DNA of 5,838 nucleotides from Bacteroidales bacterium UBA1733 (GTDB taxonomy: Bacteria; Bacteroidota; Bacteroidia; Bacteroidales; UBA3663), in assembly GCA_002315795.1 (NCBI GenBank), contig DCIF01000111.1, forward strand, positions 658 through 6,495. The letters run 5' to 3'. A program made the translations under genes and the position numbers. Under the pieces are notes generated by a model that was given only the letters and a program-made list of their open reading frames with translations, had not been told where the DNA came from and did no database searches. This document shows, in pieces, positions 1 through 5,838 of this stretch; position 1 is the stretch's first letter; every line of letters begins with the position of its first letter.

Positions 1-35
1 GAGTCATTACTTGTGGCTAAAAAAATCTTTAGCAG

Positions 36-198
36 TTTTTCAAGGTCTTGAAAAGATGTTTTTGATTTCATAAAGCGCTTTCAGAGGTCATGAAAGGTGC
101 ATTTAGATTTTCCGAAGAGCTATTCAAGGTCCTGAAAACACTATTTTGATTTCCCGAAGCGCCTTTCAACCCCTTGGAAACTACATTCAACTTTTTTC
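36..198. repeat. Degenerate 42-bp tandem repeat array with an inverted repeat in each unit
   Basis: Three full units (36-78, 79-120, 121-162) and a decayed fourth (from 163) can be aligned by eye. Each has a TTTCA-type arm, a short GGTC-like centre, a TGAAA-type arm, then an A/T-rich GATTT stretch ending in CGAAGCGC or similar. By hand count unit 1 and unit 3 agree at about 33 of 42 positions, and unit 2 and unit 3 at about 29 of 42. Unit 1 has a perfect dyad, TTTTCAAGGTCTTGAAAA (37-54). The other units keep a paired but imperfect version (78-96, 123-136, 164-180). Dyad centres lie 41-43 bp apart. There is no spacer/repeat asymmetry as in CRISPR and no open frame through the array. The function is unknown; it could be an array of binding sites, RNA hairpins, or a decaying minisatellite. 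Confidence 0.75.
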
Positions 199-329
199 CT
201 GTAGATGACAAGGTGTTTCGAACGTTTCAATAAAAAAAGTGGGACATGCACTACAAACCTCAACAACTATAGCATTGCATAAGTCAAAATCAAAGGTTTT
301 GTAGGTCATTGTCAAGATTTCTACTGACT

Positions 330-364
330 ATTGACTCGCGATTCAGGAATTATTCGTATATTTA
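330..364 (+). promoter_or_regulatory. Possible Bacteroidota-type promoter for the alpha-galactosidase gene
   Basis: TATATTTA at 357-364 matches seven of eight positions of the Bacteroidota -7 consensus TAnnTTTG. ATTG at 330-333 could serve as the -33 element, but the 23-base gap is a little longer than the usual 19-21. Transcription would start near 371, giving a leader of about 30 bases, A-rich and without a Shine-Dalgarno sequence, as is normal in this phylum. This is a motif match only, in A/T-rich DNA, so chance is a real alternative. Confidence 0.35.
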
Positions 365-402
365 CACCGCCAATTAAACAAATTCCTATAAACACATAAA
401 CA

Positions 403-1641
403 ATGAGAAAGTTTCTATTATCGGCCGCGATGTTGTTGGCGGCTACGCAGGGATGGGCGCAGAAGTATGAGGGCCTGGCGCTGACCCCACAGATGGGTTG
501 GAATTCATGGAACAAATTTGCGGATAAGATTGATGAGAACCTGATACGTGAGACGGCGGATGCGCTGGTAAGTACGGGTCTGCGTGATGCGGGGTACATC
601 TATCTTAATATGGATGATTGCTGGCATGGTCAGCGTGACAGTCTTGGCTTCATTCAGGCCGACCCAGAGCGCTTCCCTAGCGGTATTGCAGCGCTGGCAG
701 AATACTGCCACAATCGTGGACTGAAACTGGGTATATACAGTGATGCGGGTCGTCAGACCTGTGGCGGCCGACCTGGTAGCTTCGGACATGAATATCAGGA
801 TGCGCTGCAGTATGCCAAGTGGGGCATCGACTATCTGAAATATGACTGGTGCAATACTGAGGACATCAATCCGCGCGGTGCCTACCGACTGATGTCGAAC
901 GCGCTGAAGGCTACAGGACGTCCGATCCTCTTCAGCATGTGCGAGTGGGGCGATACGAAGGGTTATGAGTATGGTGAGCCGATAGCGCATTCATGGCGTA
1001 CAACGGGCGATATCTGGGCGCATTTTGATGGTATTCTGGAGAAAGGCACCTGGCATGCCAGTGGTGTGATGCAGATTGTGGAGCTCAATGAGAAACTGCG
1101 CAAGTATGCGGGTCCGGACCATTGGAACGACCCTGATATGCTGGAGGTGGGCAATGGCATGAGTGTGAGCGAAGACCGTGCGCACTTCTCACTGTGGTGT
1201 ATGATGGCCGCACCTCTCATCCTGGGTCATGACCTGAACAATATGAGCGATGAAACTTTCAAAATCATCACCAACCAGGAGGTGATTGCTGTAGATCAGG
1301 ACAGTCTGGGTATTCAAGGTATGCGCATCGAACAGAAAGACAGCATTGAGGTTTGGCTGAAGCCGCTGATGAACGATGAATGGGCCCTCTGTCTGCTGAA
1401 CCGCAGCGTTGAGCCAAAGCAAGTGGCTCTTGATTGGGAACGCTGGAACACCGTCGATACTGAGGTCTCTGGCCGTGCCATATCGTTCACGGACAAGGTC
1501 TATAATGTGCGTGACCTCTGGGCTGCTGATGCCAAGAAGGCCAAGTGCGGAAATACTCGTCCGAAGAAACAGAAGAGCGTCCTGATACAGGGACATGATG
1601 TGGCGATGTATAGACTCATGCCTTTGGCAAATAACAAATAA
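403..1641 (+). CDS. Secreted alpha-galactosidase, glycoside hydrolase family 27
   Basis: A 412-residue retaining exo-glycosidase that should release terminal alpha-linked galactose (raffinose-type sugars, galactomannan side chains or host glycans). Residues 1-19 form a signal peptide ending in GWA before QK, with no lipobox cysteine, so the enzyme is periplasmic or secreted. The (beta/alpha)8 domain carries the GH27 landmarks in order: MGWNSW (31-36), MDDCW (70-74), GIYSDAG and the Cys/Gly-rich turn (110-125), YLKYDWC (144-150) with Asp148 as nucleophile, SWRTTGDI (197-204) with Asp203 as acid/base (the R-x-x-x-D spacing of the family), GPDHWNDPDML (237-247) and APLILGHD (270-277). A C-terminal beta domain follows, with an odd basic, Cys-containing stretch at 378-391. 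Length is normal for the family. The ATG at 403 is chosen because it begins the signal peptide. The gene stands alone; no transporter, regulator or SusC/D pair is in view. An alpha-N-acetylgalactosaminidase or isomalto-dextranase activity, also found in GH27, cannot be excluded. Confidence 0.93.
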   Translation: MRKFLLSAAMLLAATQGWAQKYEGLALTPQMGWNSWNKFADKIDENLIRETADALVSTGLRDAGYIYLNMDDCWHGQRDSLGFIQADPERFPSGIAALAEYCHNRGLKLGIYSDAGRQTCGGRPGSFGHEYQDALQYAKWGIDYLKYDWCNTEDINPRGAYRLMSNALKATGRPILFSMCEWGDTKGYEYGEPIAHSWRTTGDIWAHFDGILEKGTWHASGVMQIVELNEKLRKYAGPDHWNDPDMLEVGNGMSVSEDRAHFSLWCMMAAPLILGHDLNNMSDETFKIITNQEVIAVDQDSLGIQGMRIEQKDSIEVWLKPLMNDEWALCLLNRSVEPKQVALDWERWNTVDTEVSGRAISFTDKVYNVRDLWAADAKKAKCGNTRPKKQKSVLIQGHDVAMYRLMPLANNK

Positions 1642-1680
1642 TCTTCAAAAGCAAATATCAGGGATAAAATATACATAAAA

Positions 1681-1739
1681 AACAAATATCAAATATCAGC
1701 ACCCTCACTATAAAGGGACGTTGATATTTGATATTTGTT
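1681..1739. terminator. Bidirectional terminator hairpin between convergent genes
   Basis: AACAAATATCAAATATCA (1681-1698) is exactly complementary to TGATATTTGATATTTGTT (1722-1739), giving a perfect 18-bp stem. An inner CCCT/AGGG pairing (1702-1705 with 1714-1717) can extend it. It sits between the stops of the alpha-galactosidase (1641) and the third skp gene (1760), which face each other. On the minus strand the stem runs straight into a T-rich stretch (TTTTTTATG, complement of 1674-1682), so it looks like the intrinsic terminator of the bamA-skp cluster. The plus-strand side has a weaker T-run but may also work. Confidence 0.75.
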
Positions 1740-1759
1740 ATTTAATATTAAGCGTTAGC

Positions 1760-2299
1760 TCAAAATCCTAATTCGGCACGAACCAGCGGGAGAACATCGT
1801 CACAGAGCTGAGGGTCGAAGAAGAGGACGCCAGCCTGATTCAGGTCGAAGATATAGGTGTATCCATATCGCTGACCAATGGTCTTGATGGCGGCGGTAAC
1901 TTTCTCGGTGATAGGAGCCGTGAGCGCTTCTCGCTTCTGACGAATCTCGTCGGCAGCACGCTGGCGGAAGAGCTGTATGCGTTGCTGCAGTTGCTCTATC
2001 TCCTGTGCACGAGCTTCGGCAATATTATGGTCGAGGGTGCGCTGCACAGAGACGAAGTCGGTGACCTTGAGCTGGTATTCTTCGCCCATCTTCTGGAGTT
2101 CGTCATCATAGGCTTTCTGCAGCTCAGCCAGTTCGGTTTCTGCGGCCTGACTCTCTGGCATGAGCTCAAAGAGACGTGCCATATCAACATTGCCAAATCG
2201 AACGACAGCCATCTGCTGAGGCTCGGTCTCTTGCTGTGCCGCAAGGCCGAAGGTCAAAGTGGTGGCGAGGGCGAGTGTAGTAAGTATCTGCTTTACCAT
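1760..2299 (-). CDS. skp: Skp/OmpH-family periplasmic chaperone, third paralogue
   Basis: A 179-residue exported protein of the Skp/OmpH family, which holds unfolded outer-membrane proteins in the periplasm and hands them to BamA. A signal peptide covers about residues 1-21 (cleavage after GLAA). The mature protein has the family layout: a first beta strand RFGNVDM (34-40) followed by the MPE motif (47-49), a long Glu/Gln/Arg-rich coiled coil (about 52-125) that would form a tentacle arm, and a C-terminal beta part with YGYTYIFD (145-152) and a closing ELGF. It has an extra acidic linker (ETEPQQ) after the signal peptide that the other two copies lack, and one cysteine (166). It is the last gene of the cluster, 28 bp after paralogue 2, so the two are very likely co-transcribed. 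The FGxVD...MPE wording groups it with paralogue 2 rather than paralogue 1. Whether it still works as a chaperone for barrels is inferred from family and place only. Confidence 0.87.
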   Translation of the reverse strand: MVKQILTTLALATTLTFGLAAQQETEPQQMAVVRFGNVDMARLFELMPESQAAETELAELQKAYDDELQKMGEEYQLKVTDFVSVQRTLDHNIAEARAQEIEQLQQRIQLFRQRAADEIRQKREALTAPITEKVTAAIKTIGQRYGYTYIFDLNQAGVLFFDPQLCDDVLPLVRAELGF

Positions 2300-2327
2300 G
2301 GGGCGAGGGTGCTAAATGATGCGTTGA

Positions 2328-2837
2328 TTACTTGATGCCAAGCTCTTTCTTGACAGTAGCAGTGACGTCAGTGGTCTCAGTAGGAGAGAAGTAAGTAGCT
2401 TCGTTGGTTGGGAAGATAGCGGTGTACTTATCGCGTGCACCTACAGCCTTAACAGCCTTGAAGAGCTTCTCCTGGATGAGAGCTACCTGCTGCTGCTGAT
2501 ACTGCTGGATCTGATTGTAAGAAGCCTGCTGATACTGCTGAGCACGGTTGCTAAGGGTCTGGAGCTCCTCTTCACGCATCTGACGGGTAACGTCGTCAAG
2601 TGAGTCGCGCTGCTCAACGTATGACTGATACTTTGACTGCATCTCGTCTTCCATCTTCTTTGCCTCGGTCTGGAACTGAGTGGTCTTGTTTGCAAGTTCC
2701 TTCTCAAGAACTGCGGTTTCTGGCATGTCGTTCATTACTGCCTGGAGATCAACGGTACCGAACTTTGGGGCGGTCTGTGCGTAAGAGGTAATGCTTACAA
2801 TAGCAACGAATGCTGCTACAAAAAGTTTCTTGAACAT
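2328..2837 (-). CDS. skp: Skp/OmpH-family periplasmic chaperone, second paralogue
   Basis: A 169-residue exported coiled-coil protein of the Skp/OmpH family. Residues 1-20 are a signal peptide (cleavage after SYA). KFGTVDL (25-31) and MPE (38-40) mark the N-terminal strand and the entry to the helical arm. The arm (about 42-128) is rich in Gln, with a striking run around 99-117 (AQQYQQASYNQIQQYQQQQ). The C-terminal part (KYTAIFPTNEATYF, 137-150, then DVTATVKKELG) matches the family's closing strand and helix. Skp proteins in other bacteria act as trimers whose arms grip a client; that is family knowledge, not visible here. It lies 82 bp after paralogue 1 and 28 bp before paralogue 3. The A/T-rich leader upstream lacks a Shine-Dalgarno sequence. 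The start chosen is the only ATG that gives a signal peptide. Confidence 0.9.
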   Translation of the reverse strand: MFKKLFVAAFVAIVSITSYAQTAPKFGTVDLQAVMNDMPETAVLEKELANKTTQFQTEAKKMEDEMQSKYQSYVEQRDSLDDVTRQMREEELQTLSNRAQQYQQASYNQIQQYQQQQVALIQEKLFKAVKAVGARDKYTAIFPTNEATYFSPTETTDVTATVKKELGIK

Positions 2838-2919
2838 GTAAAAAAAATTATTTTAATTAGTAATTAATTATTTTCATCTGATAATTGTTCTTTACTATTT
2901 ACTAATGATGCTTGTCCCA
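2838..2919 (-). other. A/T-rich gap between skp paralogues 1 and 2
   Basis: The 43 bases just before the start of paralogue 2 (2838-2880) contain only about five G or C. They consist of overlapping TAATTA-type palindromes followed by a run of T on the coding strand close to the ATG. This could be an unstructured leader that helps translation in a phylum that rarely uses Shine-Dalgarno pairing, or it could hold a second promoter. I see no exact TAnnTTTG element, so I do not call a promoter. Confidence 0.3.
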
Positions 2920-3429
2920 TTAGTATCCCATCTTCTTGAGCACCTCTTTTGAGATATCAATCTTCGGAGAGGCAAAGATGATGCTTTCGGCCGAAGCACG
3001 GTCAATGACCATGACGTAGTTGTTCTTTTCGGCAATTTCCTTGACGGCATTATAGATATCGTCCTGGATGTGACCTACGAGACTGTTGCGCTTCTGATAG
3101 AGGTCGCCTTCTGGACCGAAGTACTTGAGACGAAGGTCTTGCACCTCCTTCTCCTTGGCGAGGATGGCATTCTCACGCTGGGTCTTCTGATCGGCGGTGA
3201 GATAGACCTGATCAGCCTGGTACTGCTTATAGAGCTGCTCTGCTTCGGCTGCTTTGGTCTCTACCTCCTGCTGCCAGGTCTTGCTCTGCTGATTGAGCTG
3301 CTGGTTGGCGATCTCATACTGTGGAATCTTCTTGAGGATGTAGTCCATATCGATGAGTGCATACTTCTGGGCGCTTGCACAGAATGTGCCAAGCAGAGCC
3401 ATGAGGCAGAGGATAAGAGTCTTCTTCAT
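2920..3429 (-). CDS. skp: Skp/OmpH-family periplasmic chaperone, first paralogue (next to bamA)
   Basis: A 169-residue exported protein and the copy nearest bamA. The signal peptide is residues 1-20 (cleavage after ASA; the Cys at 17 is not in a proper lipobox). The mature protein starts with the strand KYALIDMDYIL (22-32) and a PQYE turn (36-39), then a charged, Gln-rich helical arm (about 40-130) broken by a FGPEG turn (104-108) that may mark the tip or return of the hairpin, and ends in the family's conserved YVMVIDR strand (138-144), IIFASP (150-155) and DISKEVLKKMGY. The VID and DIS wording is closest to the classical OmpH consensus, so this is the best candidate for the standard Skp. 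It follows bamA in the same direction after 177 bp, the same bamA-then-skp order as in proteobacteria such as E. coli. That distance leaves room for a separate promoter. Confidence 0.92.
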   Translation of the reverse strand: MKKTLILCLMALLGTFCASAQKYALIDMDYILKKIPQYEIANQQLNQQSKTWQQEVETKAAEAEQLYKQYQADQVYLTADQKTQRENAILAKEKEVQDLRLKYFGPEGDLYQKRNSLVGHIQDDIYNAVKEIAEKNNYVMVIDRASAESIIFASPKIDISKEVLKKMGY

Positions 3430-3540
3430 AATAGTTTTTGGGTTATCAATGGTTAATAATTCTGTTAATTATTCTCTTGGTCTTCGTCATTAGGACCCTT
3501 GCGTGAAGCAAAAGTTTAGTATTATGAAAAAAACTATTTA

Positions 3541-3571
3541 CGAGGTCCTTCGCTTTGCTCAGGATGACAAG
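3541..3571 (-). repeat. REP-like intergenic hairpin repeat in the bamA-skp gap
   Basis: On the minus strand this reads TGTCATCCTGAGCAAAGCG followed by AAGGACCTCG, a form of a repeat I recognise as scattered between genes in many Bacteroidota genomes (usual form GTCATCCTGAGCGAAGCGAAGG). The core TCCTTCGCTTTGCTCAGGA (3546-3564) is an imperfect palindrome that could form a hairpin. A possible decayed second copy, beginning GGTCTTCG and ending AGGA, lies at 3479-3495. The element is outside any coding frame. Its role is unknown: it could be passive, or affect mRNA stability or attenuation between bamA and the skp genes. Confidence 0.6.
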
Positions 3572-3606
3572 CAAAAAATATGAAGGTATTCTTGCTTGTT
3601 TCTAAC

Positions 3607-5838
3607 TTAAAACTCCTGTCCGATAACGAAGTGGAAGTTAGAGCCAGAGTTGCTGCTTGTGCCGAAGGTCTGATCAAAGCCGTACCCCCAGTCGATGCCC
3701 AGCATACCGATCATTGGGAGGAAGATACGGACTCCAGCACCCAATGAACGCTTGAGTGAGAATGGGTTGAAGTATTTCATATCGGTCCAGGCGTTACCTG
3801 CTTCGGCAAATACCAGACCATAGATGGTGCTTGAAGCTTCGAGCATGAACGGATAACGGAGCTCGGCTACCAGACGTGCGTAGCATGTGGCTACGTCGCT
3901 ATAGCTTGAGGTGAGCGAACCATTCTCATAACCACGCAGTGGAATATACTCGGTGATGTATGACGATGAGTACATAGAGTTGCCATCACCACCCATGTAG
4001 TAGCTGTTGAACGGAGATACCTTGTTAGGGTTGTAATGACCTAAAAAGCCAAAGTCAGAGCGGGTATGGAAGACGAGGGTGCGATTGCCTTGAGTAAGTG
4101 GCGTATAGGTCTTGGTAGAGAATTTCAGCTTCCAGAACTCAAGCCACTTCATCTTGTCTTTTGAATACTTATCCTCGCTGGCCAGCTTCTCGTTATCCTC
4201 GAAGAGAGAATAAGGTGGAGCTGCCTCCAAGTCGAGTGTGAAGGTGGAACCGCGGCGGGTATAGGTAGGGTTGTCAATAGAACTACGTGAGACGATAGCC
4301 TCGAGAGAGAGACTGTTTGACGTACCGTTGGTCACAGGGAAGTACTGCCAATCCTTGAGGATATAGACGTGGTAGTTGAGCATACCTTGCAGCTGGAAGT
4401 AGTCGTCTGGCCAAGAGAGACGCTTGCCAAAGCCGAGTGAAGCACCAATCATCTGAATGCTCTTGTCAGGGTCAATAGCATACTCGTAAGCGCTTGATGA
4501 TGAACCGTAGCCATAGCCATTGCCATAGCCGTAACCATAACCACCATAGCCGTAACCATAGCCGCCATAGCCATAACCGCTACTGTATAGCGAGTTGCTA
4601 TAGTAACGCGAGTTGATGTCCGACTGGCGCGAGTAGTAAACCGATAGGTTGAGCATGTTAGGGCGCTTACCGCCGAACCAAGGATTCTGGTAAGATACGG
4701 AATAAGACTGGTAGTACTGCGCGTTGGTCTGCACCGAGAGAGTGAAGGTCTCACCCTCGCCCGACGGATAGATGCCGTGATAGCGTGATGGGTGGAAGAT
4801 ATCCTTCATAGAGATATTGGTGAGCTTGAGCGAAACACGGCCGATGAGACCTGTAGAACCCCAACCCAGCGAGAACTCCACCTGGTCGTTAGCCTTCGAT
4901 TCAAGGTCGTAAATAATATCTACCGTACCATCTTCGGTGTTAGGTACAGGACGTGGATTCATCTTCTCAGGGTCGAAGTGACCCGTCTGTGCCAACTCGC
5001 GTGCAGAACGTATGAGGTCGGTCTTAGAGAAGAGCTCGCCCGGACGAGTGCGCAGTTCACGACGGATTACGTGCTCATAGAGGCGGTCATTGCCGTTGAT
5101 CACTACCTTGTTGATATGAGCCTGAGGACCCTCCATGATGCGGAACTCAAGATCAACTGAGTCGCCTTCCAGATTCACCTCAATAGGTTCCATGCGGAAG
5201 AAGAGGTAACCCTGGTCCATGTAGAGTGTACCAATGCCGTCTTCATCGGTGTTGATACGCTTGTCAATCTTGGTCTGGTTATAAACATCGCCCTTCTCAA
5301 GCTGCAGGTAGGCCATGAGAAGTTCCTGTGGCTCGACGGTATTGCCGACGATAGTCATGTTGCGGATGTAGTACTTCTGGCCTTCCTCGACGTTGAGGGT
5401 CACGTTGACGTGGCGGTCATCAAACTTATCTACACTCTCGCTGACAATGCGTGCATCGCGATAACCGAGCTCCTGGAACTTCTTGATGAGGTTGGCCTTG
5501 TCATCCTTATAGGTCTCAGGAACGAACTTCTTGGCACGGAACATATTATACCACTTGTTAACCGCATTGGTCTTCTTCATGGCTGCATTGGCCTTACGGA
5601 AGGTCATGTATTTCTTCTTGAAAGGCAGGAGCTGCTTGTGACCGATACTGTCCCAGGTAGAAAGACCGTTGATGACGAGTTCTTTGATCTTAACCTTCTC
5701 ATGCTTATCTACGTAGATGGTGAGGTTGACCATGTTCTGGAGGTTAGGATCATCATTCTGAATGATCTCTACATCGGCATTCTTATAACCCTTGCCGTCA
5801 TAGTAACGCTTGATGATGGTCTTGGCACGGTCGATGAT
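3607..5838 (-). CDS. bamA: BamA, outer-membrane protein assembly factor (N-terminus outside window)
   Basis: The central subunit of the BAM complex, an Omp85-family barrel that folds and inserts other beta-barrel proteins into the outer membrane. The frame stays open to the right edge: 35 further codons precede the ATG at 5733, including GYKNADVEI typical of a POTRA domain, so that ATG is internal and the gene is 5'-partial with 743 residues visible. In visible numbering: the end of one POTRA (1-47), then three more beginning near VKIKELVING (49), YYIRNMTIVGN (156) and HINKVVINGN (241), then the 16-strand barrel from about 318. The barrel has the loop-6 motif LRGYENG (634-640) and ends in a C-terminal Phe, the usual outer-membrane signature. 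YYQSYSVSYQNPWFGGKRPN (376-395) is wording I associate with Bacteroidota BamA. An unusual Gly/Tyr-rich loop lies at about 419-449. The skp genes follow downstream in the same direction. Confidence 0.96.
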   Translation of the reverse strand: MIDRAKTIIKRYYDGKGYKNADVEIIQNDDPNLQNMVNLTIYVDKHEKVKIKELVINGLSTWDSIGHKQLLPFKKKYMTFRKANAAMKKTNAVNKWYNMFRAKKFVPETYKDDKANLIKKFQELGYRDARIVSESVDKFDDRHVNVTLNVEEGQKYYIRNMTIVGNTVEPQELLMAYLQLEKGDVYNQTKIDKRINTDEDGIGTLYMDQGYLFFRMEPIEVNLEGDSVDLEFRIMEGPQAHINKVVINGNDRLYEHVIRRELRTRPGELFSKTDLIRSARELAQTGHFDPEKMNPRPVPNTEDGTVDIIYDLESKANDQVEFSLGWGSTGLIGRVSLKLTNISMKDIFHPSRYHGIYPSGEGETFTLSVQTNAQYYQSYSVSYQNPWFGGKRPNMLNLSVYYSRQSDINSRYYSNSLYSSGYGYGGYGYGYGGYGYGYGNGYGYGSSSSAYEYAIDPDKSIQMIGASLGFGKRLSWPDDYFQLQGMLNYHVYILKDWQYFPVTNGTSNSLSLEAIVSRSSIDNPTYTRRGSTFTLDLEAAPPYSLFEDNEKLASEDKYSKDKMKWLEFWKLKFSTKTYTPLTQGNRTLVFHTRSDFGFLGHYNPNKVSPFNSYYMGGDGNSMYSSSYITEYIPLRGYENGSLTSSYSDVATCYARLVAELRYPFMLEASSTIYGLVFAEAGNAWTDMKYFNPFSLKRSLGAGVRIFLPMIGMLGIDWGYGFDQTFGTSSNSGSNFHFVIGQEF
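4504..4578 (-). repeat. Gly-Tyr codon repeat inside bamA, including a 21-bp tandem duplication
   Basis: This stretch encodes about 25 residues that are all Gly or Tyr apart from a single Asn, flanked by Ser-rich segments. At the DNA level it is made of CCATAG/CCGTAA-like hexamers. Within it, 4525-4545 and 4546-4566 are adjacent copies of a 21-bp unit (encoding GGYGYGY) that differ at two bases, which suggests a fairly recent in-frame slippage or duplication. It lies between two predicted barrel strands on the side expected to face the outside, probably extracellular loop 3 by hand counting. Confidence 0.85.

Larger units (their letters stand above)
1..402. other. Non-coding upstream region of the alpha-galactosidase gene
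   Basis: No convincing gene is visible here. All frames I read are interrupted by stops within short distances, and the only longer open frame (minus strand, from 599 to 321) is mostly the shadow of the alpha-galactosidase gene. The left part (about 36-198) is a degenerate 42-bp tandem repeat array, listed separately. The middle part (about 200-300) is A/T-rich unique sequence with a short TTCGAA-centred dyad near 217-228. The last 75 bases hold a weak promoter candidate. The first 35 bases could be the tail of a neighbouring gene that ends near the window edge, but they are too short to judge. Confidence 0.7.

Noticed and set aside
36..198. CRISPR array
   Set aside because: The units are contiguous and degenerate along their whole length, with no identical repeats separated by unique spacers, and no cas genes are in view.
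331..362. A sigma-70-like promoter with TTGACT at 331-336
   Set aside because: The best -10-like TATATT at 357 would be 20 bp away, too far for a standard sigma-70 promoter, and this phylum uses a different -7/-33 consensus.
505..990. A 161-codon open frame on the minus strand inside the alpha-galactosidase gene (and another at 1189-1596)
   Set aside because: Both lie opposite a gene with clear GH27 catalytic motifs, show no recognisable protein features, and are explained by codon bias leaving the antisense frame open.
4449..4754. A Met/Ala-rich repetitive open frame overlapping the Gly-Tyr region of bamA in another frame
   Set aside because: It is the frame-shifted reading of the same codon repeat; the BamA frame is continuous through the region.
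4792..5160. A 122-codon plus-strand open frame opposite bamA
   Set aside because: It overlaps POTRA and early barrel coding sequence that is clearly real, and its translation has no family-like motif. The same applies to the plus-strand frames at 3070-3456 and 1982-2335 opposite the skp genes.
5731..5733. ATG at 5733 as the true start of bamA
   Set aside because: The frame continues open to the window edge with POTRA-like sequence (RYYDGKGYKNADVEI), and a start there would leave no signal peptide and cut a POTRA domain.

Overview
The window looks like a chromosomal fragment from a Bacteroidales bacterium, most likely Prevotella or a close relative. Three things point there: a bamA gene followed by several Skp/OmpH-type chaperone genes, A/T-rich leaders without clear Shine-Dalgarno sequences, and the wording of the BamA barrel. 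The genus is an inference from protein flavour and gene order; no rRNA or other marker is present.

Layout. Positions 1-402 hold no convincing gene. They contain an array of degenerate 42-bp tandem repeats (about 36-198), each unit with an inverted repeat, and then a weak promoter candidate. A complete gene for a secreted family GH27 alpha-galactosidase follows on the + strand (403-1641). It converges on a - strand cluster, and a perfect 18-bp-arm hairpin between the two (1681-1739) probably terminates transcription. The - strand cluster, in transcription order, is bamA (3607-5838, N-terminus beyond the right edge), skp paralogue 1 (2920-3429), skp paralogue 2 (2328-2837) and skp paralogue 3 (1760-2299). 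The 177-bp bamA-skp1 gap carries a hairpin repeat of a type scattered through many Bacteroidota genomes.

How the genes work together. BamA inserts beta-barrel proteins into the outer membrane. Skp/OmpH chaperones carry unfolded barrels across the periplasm, so the - strand cluster is an outer-membrane biogenesis module. The alpha-galactosidase is a separate carbohydrate-degrading function, removing terminal alpha-galactose from plant or host glycans, and nothing in the sequence ties it to the BAM genes.

Most of the window is ordinary core biology. The points worth a second look are the three diverged skp copies, a Gly/Tyr-rich loop in BamA built from a recent 21-bp duplication, the evenly phased dyad array upstream of the alpha-galactosidase, and the hairpin repeat inside the BAM cluster. 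I found no CRISPR array, tRNA, rRNA, transposase or clear novel system.
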